The notes: generated by a model not told the origin, from the sequence alone. Positions 8,223 through 17,620 are shown, counted from the first letter of the stretch. The stretch is 53,846 bases of DNA from Candidatus Alloenteromonas pullistercoris (GCA_017694295.1 JADINA010000011.1:1-53846), one strand, 5' to 3'. Program-made: numbers and translations.

Positions 8223-9491
8223 TTATTTGGATTCGTCTTCGCCTTGTTTTGGCTCTTCCGGCTTTTCTTCGGTTAGCTTAGTTTCCGTAGGCTTTGCAGA
8301 GGCGTCCTTAGCTTCGCTTGCTTCTGCTTTGGGCTCCTCCTTTTTGGCGGCCCAAGGCAAATCGGGCAGCTCCCAAGTCGGGTGGGCTTTCTTAACGGAG
8401 GCAATAGCAAGCTCAAGGGATTTCCGTTCGTAATCGAGGTTTTCCTTCTCGACCTGCTTATAGACCTTCTCGACCTTGTCGAGGGCAAAGTTGGCTTCGG
8501 TCTCGCTTTCCTCAAGCAATCCGGAGATTAAGACGTAGCAGCGGAGGGCGGAGGGCGAGGAGACATTGCTTATGTACTTCTTCGCCGAATCCTTTAGTTC
8601 GGAATACATGTCGACGCCCTCTTTCTTGTTGCTGCGGCTAAGGAGCAATGAAAGCTTCATCGAAGTCGCTTCGCAAACCGAGGAGTTGGAAAGCTTATCC
8701 GACTCGATGGCTTTGTTCAAAATGGCGATGGCTTGGGCTTCCGATCCCTTTTTAAGGAGGGAATAGGCGCAGGCGAGGTTGAGGGTGAAGGTCAAATCGG
8801 TTAGTTCATCGTAGACAACCGGCTCCGGAAGCGGCTTCTCGTAGAAGCGGGCCTCCTCGGCCAAAAGGATGTCGTTGTAGGCCTTTTTGTTTATCCGCTT
8901 GGAAAGGAGGATCATCAAATAGCCGTCGGTTGGGGAATCGAGGTGGGCCGGGATGTAATCGTAGATGTAAACCATCCCGCCGACGACGAGGCAGCAGGCG
9001 GCGAATAAAGGCAGCCATCCGGCGGTCGCCTGCCCCGATTCGACGGCGCGGCCCCCGACAGCGAAGAGGACGACCATCAAGACGACCTCAACCAGGAATA
9101 AAAGCAAGGGCATGACGATGTAAGAGCCCAAAGAGGACTTCTCGGCGTCTTTCGGGGCGACTTTGGTCTCCCCGGTCAGCCCGTTGAAGGTTTGGAAGCC
9201 GAATTTCTTCTTCCCGTCCTCTTTCCGCTTAAAGCCGAAATAGAGCACGACGAAGGTCAAAACGCGGTAATGGCCGATTTTGGCCCCAAGCAAATGCCCA
9301 AGCTCAAGAAGAAGCGAATTGAGCAATATGCCCGCGACGATCGAAAGGATGATGACGAGCACCGGGCTCACGCCGCCTTCGACGCCGGAATAGTCGCCAG
9401 CCAGGTCGCGGATCCAAAACAAGCCCGCGCACAAGGCCAAAACGAACATGATGACATAGGTTAAGAATGTAGCAAAATCGTTTCTTTTCAT
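8223..9491 (-). CDS. M50-like membrane protein with degenerate active site and helical-repeat tail
   Basis: A 422-residue protein with about five membrane segments (near 8-27, 43-62, 77-90, 122-145 and 158-178), then a soluble helical region (roughly 205-360) that looks TPR-like, and a low-complexity Lys/Glu/Ala/Pro tail. Residues 62-66 read LELGH within LLLELGHLLGAKIGHY, the position and context of the HExGH zinc motif of M50/site-2-protease-like proteins of Bacillota, but the first metal-binding His is Leu. Such a protein is unlikely to be an active protease. AGGAG precedes the ATG. It is the last gene of the six-gene operon, 10 bases after the alcohol dehydrogenase. Family assignment is by motif context, not by search. 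Confidence 0.55.
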   Translation of the reverse strand: MKRNDFATFLTYVIMFVLALCAGLFWIRDLAGDYSGVEGGVSPVLVIILSIVAGILLNSLLLELGHLLGAKIGHYRVLTFVVLYFGFKRKEDGKKKFGFQTFNGLTGETKVAPKDAEKSSLGSYIVMPLLLFLVEVVLMVVLFAVGGRAVESGQATAGWLPLFAACCLVVGGMVYIYDYIPAHLDSPTDGYLMILLSKRINKKAYNDILLAEEARFYEKPLPEPVVYDELTDLTFTLNLACAYSLLKKGSEAQAIAILNKAIESDKLSNSSVCEATSMKLSLLLSRSNKKEGVDMYSELKDSAKKYISNVSSPSALRCYVLISGLLEESETEANFALDKVEKVYKQVEKENLDYERKSLELAIASVKKAHPTWELPDLPWAAKKEEPKAEASEAKDASAKPTETKLTEEKPEEPKQGEDESK

Positions 9492-9501
9492 CTTTTCTCC
9501 T

Positions 9502-10680
9502 TCATTTGGTCAATAGACTCGCAAATATCTTTCTCATATCCTCCGTGTCCAGTGATTGGGGGTAACAGCCAATCACACGTGTTCCGTTACCGCTCGCTAG
9601 GGCCACTAGAGGCTCGATGTCTTTTTGAGTCAATCCAAGCTCATTTAGGGAGCCTGGCATCCCAATGGAGGAGAAGAAATCCCTTATCGACTCGATGGCT
9701 ATTATAGACGCTTCTTCGTCGAAAGGGGAAAGAATATTGAATAGCCGGCGGCCCATCTTGGCCAATTTGGCCTCGTTTTCCTTTCTTTTGACCTTCGCCC
9801 AAGCCGGGAAAAGCAAGGCGACGCCGGCCCCATGGGTAATCGATGGCAAGTAGCCGCTTAAAGCGTGCTCAAGCGGATGGACCACGAAGAAAAACGGCTT
9901 TCCAAGGCCGGTGAGGCCGTTATGGGAAAGGGTGCTATTGAGCATGACGCGGGCCCTAGCCTCATAATTAAGCGGGTCATTAAGCAAAACCTTGGCCGCC
10001 TCCATCGTCGATTTGACTAGGTCAAGCGCCCATTCGTCGGCTAACTCGTTGTCCCCGCTAGGATCGAAATAGCGTTCAAGCGAATGCATCATGATGTCGG
10101 AAATCCCGGCAAAAGTCTGGTATTTGGGCAAAGAAAAGGACAACTCCGGGTTTTCTATGACAAAACGCGGGCGGACGAGATCGGAATTGAATCCCTGCTT
10201 TATCTTCGCCTCGTCGTCTTGGATGACGCAAGAGGAGGAAGCCTCGGATCCAGCTGAGCCGAAGGTGAGGATGACCCCAACGGGAAGCGCCTTCTCAGGA
10301 ACCGCCTTCTTCAAATTGAAATCGAAGGGGTCGCCTTGATGATAAAACCCGACTGCGATGGATTTGGCGGTGTCGATAACCGATCCCCCGCCGATGGCGA
10401 GGATGAAATCAACCCCTTCTTTCCTAGATAAGGCGACGCCTTCGCGGACTTTCTCGGCAACCGGGTTGGCCCTTATGCCGCTAAGCTCGCGATAGCTTAT
10501 GCCCTTCGCCAAAATGGAAGCCTCGACCTTCGGCAAAAGCCCCTCGCGCCTTATGCGGTCGGAACCGTAGACTATCAAAACCGTCTTGGCGCCTTCTTTA
10601 GACAAAATGTCCCCGATGAGGTCTTCCTTTCCCCGCCCAAAATATATCTTAGTTGGGGACACAAAATCGAAATCGATCAT
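9502..10680 (-). CDS. Iron-containing alcohol dehydrogenase
   Basis: A 392-residue group III (Fe-dependent) alcohol dehydrogenase of the YqhD/BdhA type, probably reducing aldehydes or oxidising short alcohols with NAD(P)H. It has the cofactor loop GGGSVID at residues 97-103 and the metal ligands in the expected order: D and H in DIMMHSLERYF, H in HPLEHALSG and H in HGAGVALLF. The substrate cannot be named; butanol or other short-chain aldehydes are common. Its ATG overlaps the stop of the upstream TetR regulator by 4 bases, so the two are co-translated, and the regulator may control it. Confidence 0.88.
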   Translation of the reverse strand: MIDFDFVSPTKIYFGRGKEDLIGDILSKEGAKTVLIVYGSDRIRREGLLPKVEASILAKGISYRELSGIRANPVAEKVREGVALSRKEGVDFILAIGGGSVIDTAKSIAVGFYHQGDPFDFNLKKAVPEKALPVGVILTFGSAGSEASSSCVIQDDEAKIKQGFNSDLVRPRFVIENPELSFSLPKYQTFAGISDIMMHSLERYFDPSGDNELADEWALDLVKSTMEAAKVLLNDPLNYEARARVMLNSTLSHNGLTGLGKPFFFVVHPLEHALSGYLPSITHGAGVALLFPAWAKVKRKENEAKLAKMGRRLFNILSPFDEEASIIAIESIRDFFSSIGMPGSLNELGLTQKDIEPLVALASGNGTRVIGCYPQSLDTEDMRKIFASLLTK

Positions 10681-11234
10681 TTGGCCTCCTCCTTTTTGGA
10701 TAAGGCGAATAGCTCAGGCAATATGATGGTTACGGCCGAATCGGCGAATTTGCTCATCCTCCGTGAAAACTTCTCGGGGGTCAGTTTCGGGTCTTTGAAG
10801 CAATACCCGAATTCGTCGGCCACGAAATGGGCGAAGCGCCTGGCGACGCTGCGCTTCCCCTCTATTTTGAGGTCAAGCGTTTCGTCTTTCCCCCAAAGGC
10901 TAAGAAGCTTGGCGTTTATCTTCCCAAAAAGGAAATCGTCGGTTAGGTCGCGGGCGGCGGAATTGTAGGTTGAGCGGAGGAAGGCGAAGTTCTCCTTCAC
11001 GTAGTTGAGCAGGGCCTTTATCGATTCCTTGGCCGATTTGGCCTTGTCGAGCAACCGCATGCTTTCGTTTAGGAAGATGGCGGCGATCAAATCGTAAATG
11101 TCCTGAAAATGGTAATAGAAAGTCTGGCGGTGGCAGTCGCAGCGCTTGCAAAGGGAGGTGACGTTGATGTCCTCTAAGGGCATCTCGGCCATCATCTCCT
11201 TCAAGGCGTGTTTGAATTTAGCTTCGGTGACCAT
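10677..11234 (-). CDS. TetR/AcrR-family regulator (DhaS-like)
   Basis: A 185-residue one-component repressor or activator. The N-terminal helix-turn-helix spans about residues 8-50 and ends in the typical TFYYHFQDIYDLIAAIF segment. The DNA-facing part contains LCKRCDCHRQ, three cysteines where most relatives have none, which might make binding redox- or metal-sensitive (speculative). The C-terminal ligand domain is short, as in the DhaS/TetR_C_7 group. It lies inside the operon, one base after psuG and overlapping the alcohol dehydrogenase by 4 bases, so autoregulation of the operon is plausible. Confidence 0.8.
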   Translation of the reverse strand: MVTEAKFKHALKEMMAEMPLEDINVTSLCKRCDCHRQTFYYHFQDIYDLIAAIFLNESMRLLDKAKSAKESIKALLNYVKENFAFLRSTYNSAARDLTDDFLFGKINAKLLSLWGKDETLDLKIEGKRSVARRFAHFVADEFGYCFKDPKLTPEKFSRRMSKFADSAVTIILPELFALSKKEEAK

Positions 11235-11235
11235 T

Positions 11236-12135
11236 TTATAGTTTTGATAGTTCCAGTGCGATCTGCGCGCCCAAAACGGCGTTGTTCAAAACCAAATCGA
11301 TATTGGTGTCAAGCGACTTGCCCCCGCTTAGCTCGACGACGCGCTTAAGAAGGAACGGGGTGACGTCCTTCCCCTTCACGCCCGCCTCATCGGCTTCCCT
11401 AACCGCCTGATCGATGATTTTGTCGATGAACTCGTGGGGAAGAGAGAACTCCTCGGGGACGGGGTTGGAAATCAAGATGCCGCCGGAAAGGTTTAAATCC
11501 TTTTTGGCTTTGATGATGGTGGCTGCCTCCTGCGGGGTGGAGAACACATAATCGACCGGACAGCCCGAGGAGGAGGAATAGAAGGAGGCAAAGCATTCGC
11601 CTTTATTGGACAAGACGGTGACCCCTTTGGTCTCTAGGTATTCAAGGGTCTTTGGGATGTCGAGGATGGCTTTGGCGCCGGAGCAGATGACGCTGACGGG
11701 GCAGCTGGCAAGCTCCTCGAGGTCGCGCGAGACGTCAAACGTCTTCTCAGCCTCGCGGTGGACCCCGCCGATACCCCCGGTCACAAAGACGTCGATCCCC
11801 GCCATGTTGGCGCAAAGCATGGTGGCGGAAACCGTTGTCGCGCCCCACATCTTTTTGGCGACGACGATAGGCAAATCGCGCTTCGAAACCTTGCAAATCC
11901 CTTTCCTTTTGCCGAATTCCTCGATTTCCTCTTCATTCATCCCGATGACGATTTCCCCGTCTATTATGCCAATAGTCGCCGGGATGGCGCCCGAATCGCG
12001 GACCGTCTTCTCGACCCGAAGGGCCGTTTCGACGTTGCGCGGATAGGGCATGCCATGGCTGATGATGGTTGATTCAAGGGCCACAACCGGCTTTTTGCCA
12101 GCGATCGCCTGCGCGACTTCAAATTTGATTCTCAT
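11236..12135 (-). CDS. psuG: Pseudouridine-5'-phosphate glycosidase
   Basis: Reversibly splits pseudouridine 5'-phosphate into uracil and ribose 5-phosphate, part of the breakdown of modified RNA. The 299-residue protein is of standard length and shows the family start VALESTIISHGMPYP, the lysine-containing segment KKMWGATTVSATM, the VFVTGGIGGVHR motif and SSSGCPVDYVF. The partner kinase PsuK, usually adjacent or fused, is not in this window, and there is no obvious nucleoside transporter. It overlaps the P-type ATPase gene by 4 bases and is followed by the TetR gene after one base, so it is made as part of the transporter operon. Confidence 0.93.
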   Translation of the reverse strand: MRIKFEVAQAIAGKKPVVALESTIISHGMPYPRNVETALRVEKTVRDSGAIPATIGIIDGEIVIGMNEEEIEEFGKRKGICKVSKRDLPIVVAKKMWGATTVSATMLCANMAGIDVFVTGGIGGVHREAEKTFDVSRDLEELASCPVSVICSGAKAILDIPKTLEYLETKGVTVLSNKGECFASFYSSSSGCPVDYVFSTPQEAATIIKAKKDLNLSGGILISNPVPEEFSLPHEFIDKIIDQAVREADEAGVKGKDVTPFLLKRVVELSGGKSLDTNIDLVLNNAVLGAQIALELSKL

Positions 12136-14642
12136 TTGCTTACCTCCGCCTCTTTGGGCAAAAACATATCAAGAAGATAATTGAGGGCAAAGTATATCCC
12201 CCCAACGATGATAAGCGCCAAAGGCAACGCGATGAAAACGCCCCAATTGAACCCAGACCAATATAGGTTGAGCAGGAAGTGCCCTCCGGTAAACCCATCG
12301 GCCATCAAAACCCCGATCCCGGCGATCACGGCGGCGATGAAGACGGAAATGCGGTAACGGTTAAAGGGCACGCACACCCAGAACAAGACGAAATAAGAGA
12401 AGATGGTGAAGTTCAAGACGGCAAAGGTTTTGGTCACCTCCATCACGGCGGCTTCGTTCCCGGCGTCGGCGCAGAATAGGCTGGGGTTGATCATCATAAG
12501 CAAATAGGGGATCAAGGTGATGACGACCGCGCATATGCCGGCCGGGAACGCTTTTAAAAGAATGTTCTTCAAAAACGATCCGCGCAGCCTGTCCTTCGAT
12601 GGCTGAAGGGCCAAGAAGAAGGCCGACCCGCCGATGGTGACTATTTCCCAGATTATCAAATTGGCGGTCGAGAACGGGTAATGGTACTCCGGCCCGAGGA
12701 AATAGTTTAGCAAGGTGAAGAAGAAGGTGAGCAAAACGGCAAAGAGGGTTTTGGTTAGGAAAAGGGAGCAAGTCCGCTGAAGGTTGTTGATAACCCGCCT
12801 CCCTTGGGCCACGACATCAGGCAATTTGGAAAAATCGGAATCGAGGGTCACGAGGTGGGAGACGTTTTTCGCCGCGTCGGAGCCGCTGGCCATGGCGATT
12901 GAGCAATCGGCGACCTTCAAAGCCAGGATGTCGTTGACCCCATCCCCTGTCATGGCGACTTTATGCCCTTGCTTCTTGAACGTTTCGACCAATACCGCCT
13001 TTTGCTCGGGATTGACCCGGCCAAAGACCGCGTAATACGGGGCGAGGCGGGCGGTTTCCTCGACGCTTTTGCCTTCAAGCGAGACGAATTGGTCGGCATG
13101 GTCGACCCCAACCCGCTTGGCGATCTCGCTTACCGTCATCGGGTCGTCCCCGGATATGATCCGCACGTCGACCCCATTGCTCTTGAACCACTCGATGTTT
13201 TCCTTGGCGTCGTCTTTTATGTGGTCGGAAAGGACGAGGATACCAAGCAGTTCGCAGCCGTTAGGCACCTTTTTGTCGGATATCGGCTTTTTGTTCCGCC
13301 CCACCACCAAGCAGCGGTACCCTTCCGAGCTTTTCGAATGGATGATACGCTTAATTCTTTCCGATCCGCGGGCCGGCACGAACCCATAAGCCCCGAAGAC
13401 ATAGGTCTCGCCGTCCATCAAGGTAACCGCCGAATACTTTAATTCCGAATCAAAGGGGATGACCTCTTGCATGATGGCGGATACGTCGCTTCCGAAATAG
13501 GCCTTAAGCGCGTTGGCGGTCGCGTTGGAATCCTGGGTGAAATGCAAGACGGAAGCCACGGCTTTCTTTATATCAAGCTCGCTTGCCCTATTGAGGGCGA
13601 TGACGTCGGCCACCGCCATCGTCCCATCGGTCAAAGTCCCGGTTTTGTCAAGGCAAAGGACATCGACCCTGGCTAACATCTCAATGCAATAAAGCTGCTG
13701 AACCAAAACCCGCTTCCTGGCCAAGGCGATGACGCCGACGGTGAGGGAAAGGCTGGTGAGCAAGAACATGCCGGCCGGCAACATGGCGATCAATGAGCCG
13801 GACAGGCTTTCGACGAAATCGACGTAAGAGGCGTTGTTTTTGTCGAAGAAGACCTCGCCAAAGCTCGCCCCGTTTTGGAATAGGGGGAAGGAATAGATGA
13901 CGGTGGTCATGATCCCGAAGACGATGGCCAAGACGCAGCAGACGACCATGATGACGGAAATGGACTTCTTTATTTCCGACCTCGGGCGGTTGAATTGCTT
14001 GGCCGTCGCCTGAATGGACTCGACGTAATTGGCCGAGCCGACTTTCTCGACCCTTGCCCGGCAAAGGCCTTTGGTCAAATAAGTCCCGGAAAGTATTTGA
14101 TCGCCTTTTCCCTTGGGGATGGCGACCGATTCGCCGGTGAGCATCGACTCATCGACGGCGATCTCACCCTCAAGAACAAGGCAGTCGGCCGGGATGGCGT
14201 CGCCACTTTTAAGCTCGATTATGTCGCTTAAGACGATTTCCTTGGCCGAAAGGTCGATGGCCTTGCCACCCCGGATGACCTTGACCCGGGGATCGACGGA
14301 AACGCGCAGCTTATCAACCAAAAGACGGGCTTTGACGTCTTGGATGAGGCCGATGGTTATGTTGGCTATGAGGATGACCATGAAGACGTAATGGGAAAGG
14401 GAAAGCCCGGCCGCCCACATGATCGCGAACAGGAAAAAGAGGATGATGTTAAGGAAGTTGACGAGGTTGTCGAAAACGATCCGCCCATAGGATTTGGTGA
14501 CTTGCTTTTTCGTTTTGTTGACAAGCCCAGCCTCCTTGCGGCTTTCGACTTGCTCGGCGGTGAGCCCAAAAGACGGGTCGGCTTCATAAATCGGGGCCGC
14601 CCCGATTTTGTTGTTGGTCCGCGCCCTCTTGCCCATGGTCAT
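12132..14642 (-). CDS. Cation-transporting P-type ATPase, CtpE-like
   Basis: An 836-residue P-type ATPase. Motifs in order: actuator TGES (169-172), a membrane motif PAGM (289-292), the phosphorylation site DKTGTLTDG with Asp332, and the hinge TGDGVND. About ten membrane helices are present, six of them after the catalytic domains. The membrane context of PAGM and the ARVDVLCLDKTGT segment resemble the CtpE group, which moves Ca2+ in mycobacteria; no CPC copper motif or N-terminal metal domain is present. Calcium is therefore the likely but unproven ion. The gene overlaps both neighbours by 4 bases (MacB-like upstream, psuG downstream). A second in-frame ATG lies two codons later. Confidence 0.85.
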   Translation of the reverse strand: MTMGKRARTNNKIGAAPIYEADPSFGLTAEQVESRKEAGLVNKTKKQVTKSYGRIVFDNLVNFLNIILFFLFAIMWAAGLSLSHYVFMVILIANITIGLIQDVKARLLVDKLRVSVDPRVKVIRGGKAIDLSAKEIVLSDIIELKSGDAIPADCLVLEGEIAVDESMLTGESVAIPKGKGDQILSGTYLTKGLCRARVEKVGSANYVESIQATAKQFNRPRSEIKKSISVIMVVCCVLAIVFGIMTTVIYSFPLFQNGASFGEVFFDKNNASYVDFVESLSGSLIAMLPAGMFLLTSLSLTVGVIALARKRVLVQQLYCIEMLARVDVLCLDKTGTLTDGTMAVADVIALNRASELDIKKAVASVLHFTQDSNATANALKAYFGSDVSAIMQEVIPFDSELKYSAVTLMDGETYVFGAYGFVPARGSERIKRIIHSKSSEGYRCLVVGRNKKPISDKKVPNGCELLGILVLSDHIKDDAKENIEWFKSNGVDVRIISGDDPMTVSEIAKRVGVDHADQFVSLEGKSVEETARLAPYYAVFGRVNPEQKAVLVETFKKQGHKVAMTGDGVNDILALKVADCSIAMASGSDAAKNVSHLVTLDSDFSKLPDVVAQGRRVINNLQRTCSLFLTKTLFAVLLTFFFTLLNYFLGPEYHYPFSTANLIIWEIVTIGGSAFFLALQPSKDRLRGSFLKNILLKAFPAGICAVVITLIPYLLMMINPSLFCADAGNEAAVMEVTKTFAVLNFTIFSYFVLFWVCVPFNRYRISVFIAAVIAGIGVLMADGFTGGHFLLNLYWSGFNWGVFIALPLALIIVGGIYFALNYLLDMFLPKEAEVSK

Positions 14643-17590
14643 TCAGCCCTCAAGCAGGTGACGGGATCGCGCTTGGCGGCGATCCGCGATGGAACGAAGC
14701 CGCTAAGGAAGGCCAGCAAAATGGCCAAGGCGACCAATATGATGGCATGCCACCAGGCAAGCGAGGCGATGGAACCAAGCCCATTGCCCGGGAAAAGCGA
14801 ATCGATTATCAAATTGATGGGGATGCAAAGAAGCAGCGTCATCAATATCCCAATAAGTCCGGCGACCGCACCGATGAGGACACATTCAGCCTCAAACAAT
14901 CGCCCAACGTCGCGCTTCCTTGCCCCACAAGCCCGCAAAACCCCGATTTCCTTCGTCCTTTCCACGACCGAAACATAGGTGATGATCGAGGTCATGACGG
15001 AGGAGACGACAAGGGAAATGGAGGCAAAAACGATCAAGACCGCCGAGATGACGTCGATCATGGTCGCGATGGTGTCGGTGAAGTCGGACATGACGTCGCT
15101 ATAGATTATCTGGTCGGCATCGGTTTTGCCTTCATTAAGACTATCGAGGTAATCGGTGATGATTGGTTTACCCACCAATGTCTTGGGGAAGATGATGATC
15201 GAGGAGATGGTCGAATACGAATTGGCAGCCGCCAAAACATCGACGATGTTGGGGTCGGATTCCTGAAGGAAGAAATCGCCGGAAGCCAAGGAAAGGAAGA
15301 GTTGGGTTATCCCGGAGGAGTCGGTTAAATCGTCTAAGGGGATGGCATGGAACTCCGACCCGAGGGAGCCGCACCAGCTAAGGTAACTCGACGGATGGGA
15401 GCTATAGGTATAGACGGTCCCCTCCTCCGTAAAGTCCCCATAAGCCCGGATGTAGGTAAGCGCCGAGCCGAAGAGGTCGTTGATGGTCGAGGAATTGAAG
15501 GCCGAGGTCAGATCATCGGATTCGCCGGCCAAGGCGATTAAGGTCGCCAAAGCCTCGTTGAGCTGTTGAAGCCCATCGACAACATCGGAATCCTCCCCGC
15601 TCGACCTAGGCAAGTACCAGTTTTCCAACTGGGCTTGGGCAAGGCTGACGCCCGGGCCCGTTTGGTAATCTTCGACCATCAGGTTGGTGAGGTCGGAGGT
15701 ATAGGCGATCGAAGTCGGCATCAAAGCCAGCATCGAATCGGGGTTCGGGCGAAGGACCCCGACGATCTTTAAGTCAACCGCGTCATACCCCTGGTCATCG
15801 GCGAAAACCTCCTCGGGATCGGGGGAATCGTAAATCGTCATCTGCTTGGTCGAGGGGGTGCCGATGAATTTCGAGGCGGTCACATCGGAGGTGTCGATCT
15901 CGAGCTTGACGTCGTCATAGGTTTCCATCTCGATGACCCGAGGCTCGGAATGCATGAAATAGTCGCTGTTGCGGTAGCACTTATATTCCTTATAGGAGGA
16001 GTCCCCCTCGCCTTCATAGACGATGTCGGCGAAATCGATGAGCTTTTGCTCGTCGGTCATGTAATCGTAATCGGCTTTCGAGCTGACCAAGCCAATCGCC
16101 TGCATGGTGCTCATGTCAATGCGATTGTAGTTATCGACCACGAGGACCATCTCGTTGGCGGAAGTCGGGAAGCGGCCATAGATGACGTCGTAAAGGCCTT
16201 CCATCGCCTCTTCGTCGCCATAGATCTCATGGAAGACGGTCGTCGGAAGCGAGGTGACGGCGGACACGGCCGAGGAAAGCATCCCGGCCTGCTGGAACTG
16301 GTTATATTCTACGATGTCGCCATCAGGACCATCGCTCCCAAGGAAGTGGAAGTTAAGCGAATCATGGTTCTCCATGATGGTGAGAACCTCGCCGTAAGCC
16401 GGGTTGTTCTCGTCTTCGAGCATGGCGTATAAAGCGTCAATATACTCCTGGGTTAAGTTGTTCTGATGGGCGACGAACATTGACGATGAGGAATCATAGA
16501 TGTGGACTTGGTCGTCGTCTGGGTAGAGATCGTCTTTCCCATAGCTATTCTCGGCATTGGTTCTAAAGGAAATGACGGTTGGGCTTATTGTGATGGGGAC
16601 GGTGGAGGCGACTGAGGTTTCGACGTCGCTCACGTAATTGGAAAAGCCGTTGCTGGTTGCCAAAACCAAGGCAACGCCGATAATACCGATTGAGCAAGCC
16701 ACCGACGTGAGGACGGTCCGGCCCTTTTTGGTCAAGACGTTTTGGGCCGACGATCTGAGGGCGGTCAGGAAGCTCATCGAGGTTTTCTTCTCCCTGCGTT
16801 TCTTCTTAACGCTTTCCATCGTCACGCTTTCCGGCTCGGCGATTTCCTCTTCCGCCTTTTGCGGCGTTTCCGGTTCAGCTGAAATCGGGTTGGAGTCGCT
16901 TATGATCTCGCCATCGCGCATAACGATGATGCGGTCGGAGTATTTTTGGGCGAGCCGCTCATTGTGGGTGACCATGATGACGCAACGGTCCTCCGCCATC
17001 TCCTTGATGAGGTCCATGACTTGGGCGCTGGTCTCCGAATCCAAAGCCCCGGTCGGCTCATCGGCCAAGATTATTTCCGGGGAGTTGACCAAGGCCCTGG
17101 CGATGGCAACGCGCTGCATTTGGCCGCCGCTAAGCTCGTTGGGCTTTTTCTTCACGAATTCCCCTAGCCCCACTTTCTCAAGCACTTCCCTCGCCCGGCT
17201 CTCCCTTTCGGAAGCGCTCACCCCGGCTAGCTGCAAGGGGGTTTCGACGTTTTGGAGCAAATTGAGATGGGGGATGAGGTTGTAGGATTGGAAAACGAAG
17301 CCGATGCGTTTGTTCCGGTAATTGTCCCAATCCTGGTCTTTGAATTCCTTGGTGGAGACGCCGTTGATTAGCAAATCGCCATCGGTGTAGCGATCGAGGC
17401 CGCCGATGATGTTGAGCAAAGTGGTCTTGCCTGAACCGGACTCGCCAAGGATCGAAACGAACCCGACTTTGGGGAAGGCGACCGAAAGGTTTTTGATGGC
17501 CGTGAAAGGCTGCTTATCGACGTAATAGTCCTTTTTGATGTTGCGGAGTTCAACGGATATCCCGTTGGGGTAGATGATGTCTTCGCTCAT
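14639..17590 (-). CDS. MacB-like ABC transporter, fused ATPase-FtsX permease
   Basis: A 983-residue protein. The ATPase domain occupies about 10-235: Walker A GESGSGKTT (49-57), signature LSGGQ (153-157), Walker B ILADEP (174-179). After a charged linker comes a first membrane helix (about 293-314), an extracellular region of about 520 residues, then three membrane helices in the last 140 residues with the FtsX/MacB signature ERTKEIGVLRACGARKRDV. MacB-type mechanotransmission transporters export peptides or act on envelope processes rather than moving small solutes through a pore. The ectodomain is far longer than in MacB. GAGGA precedes the ATG. First gene of the six-gene operon, behind a TGCTATAAT promoter element. 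Confidence 0.85.
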   Translation of the reverse strand: MSEDIIYPNGISVELRNIKKDYYVDKQPFTAIKNLSVAFPKVGFVSILGESGSGKTTLLNIIGGLDRYTDGDLLINGVSTKEFKDQDWDNYRNKRIGFVFQSYNLIPHLNLLQNVETPLQLAGVSASERESRAREVLEKVGLGEFVKKKPNELSGGQMQRVAIARALVNSPEIILADEPTGALDSETSAQVMDLIKEMAEDRCVIMVTHNERLAQKYSDRIIVMRDGEIISDSNPISAEPETPQKAEEEIAEPESVTMESVKKKRREKKTSMSFLTALRSSAQNVLTKKGRTVLTSVACSIGIIGVALVLATSNGFSNYVSDVETSVASTVPITISPTVISFRTNAENSYGKDDLYPDDDQVHIYDSSSSMFVAHQNNLTQEYIDALYAMLEDENNPAYGEVLTIMENHDSLNFHFLGSDGPDGDIVEYNQFQQAGMLSSAVSAVTSLPTTVFHEIYGDEEAMEGLYDVIYGRFPTSANEMVLVVDNYNRIDMSTMQAIGLVSSKADYDYMTDEQKLIDFADIVYEGEGDSSYKEYKCYRNSDYFMHSEPRVIEMETYDDVKLEIDTSDVTASKFIGTPSTKQMTIYDSPDPEEVFADDQGYDAVDLKIVGVLRPNPDSMLALMPTSIAYTSDLTNLMVEDYQTGPGVSLAQAQLENWYLPRSSGEDSDVVDGLQQLNEALATLIALAGESDDLTSAFNSSTINDLFGSALTYIRAYGDFTEEGTVYTYSSHPSSYLSWCGSLGSEFHAIPLDDLTDSSGITQLFLSLASGDFFLQESDPNIVDVLAAANSYSTISSIIIFPKTLVGKPIITDYLDSLNEGKTDADQIIYSDVMSDFTDTIATMIDVISAVLIVFASISLVVSSVMTSIITYVSVVERTKEIGVLRACGARKRDVGRLFEAECVLIGAVAGLIGILMTLLLCIPINLIIDSLFPGNGLGSIASLAWWHAIILVALAILLAFLSGFVPSRIAAKRDPVTCLRAE

Positions 17591-17611
17591 GTCTTTGTCC
17601 TCGACTGGCCA

Positions 17612-17620
17612 ATTATAGCA
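17612..17620 (-). promoter_or_regulatory. Extended -10 promoter of the MacB-like operon
   Basis: On the minus strand TGCTATAAT is a consensus extended -10, about 20 bases upstream of the MacB-like ATG. The -35 is weak, as is common with an extended -10. It leaves a short leader with GAGGA as ribosome binding site. The surrounding 231 bases between the MacB-like gene and tadA contain only AT-rich sequence and weak hairpins. Confidence 0.65.

Noticed and set aside
14639-17590. Reading the MacB-like gene as a bacitracin-type BceAB system
   Set aside because: BceB is a separate permease with about ten helices and is paired with a histidine kinase. This protein is a fused ATPase-permease with four helices and has no kinase nearby.
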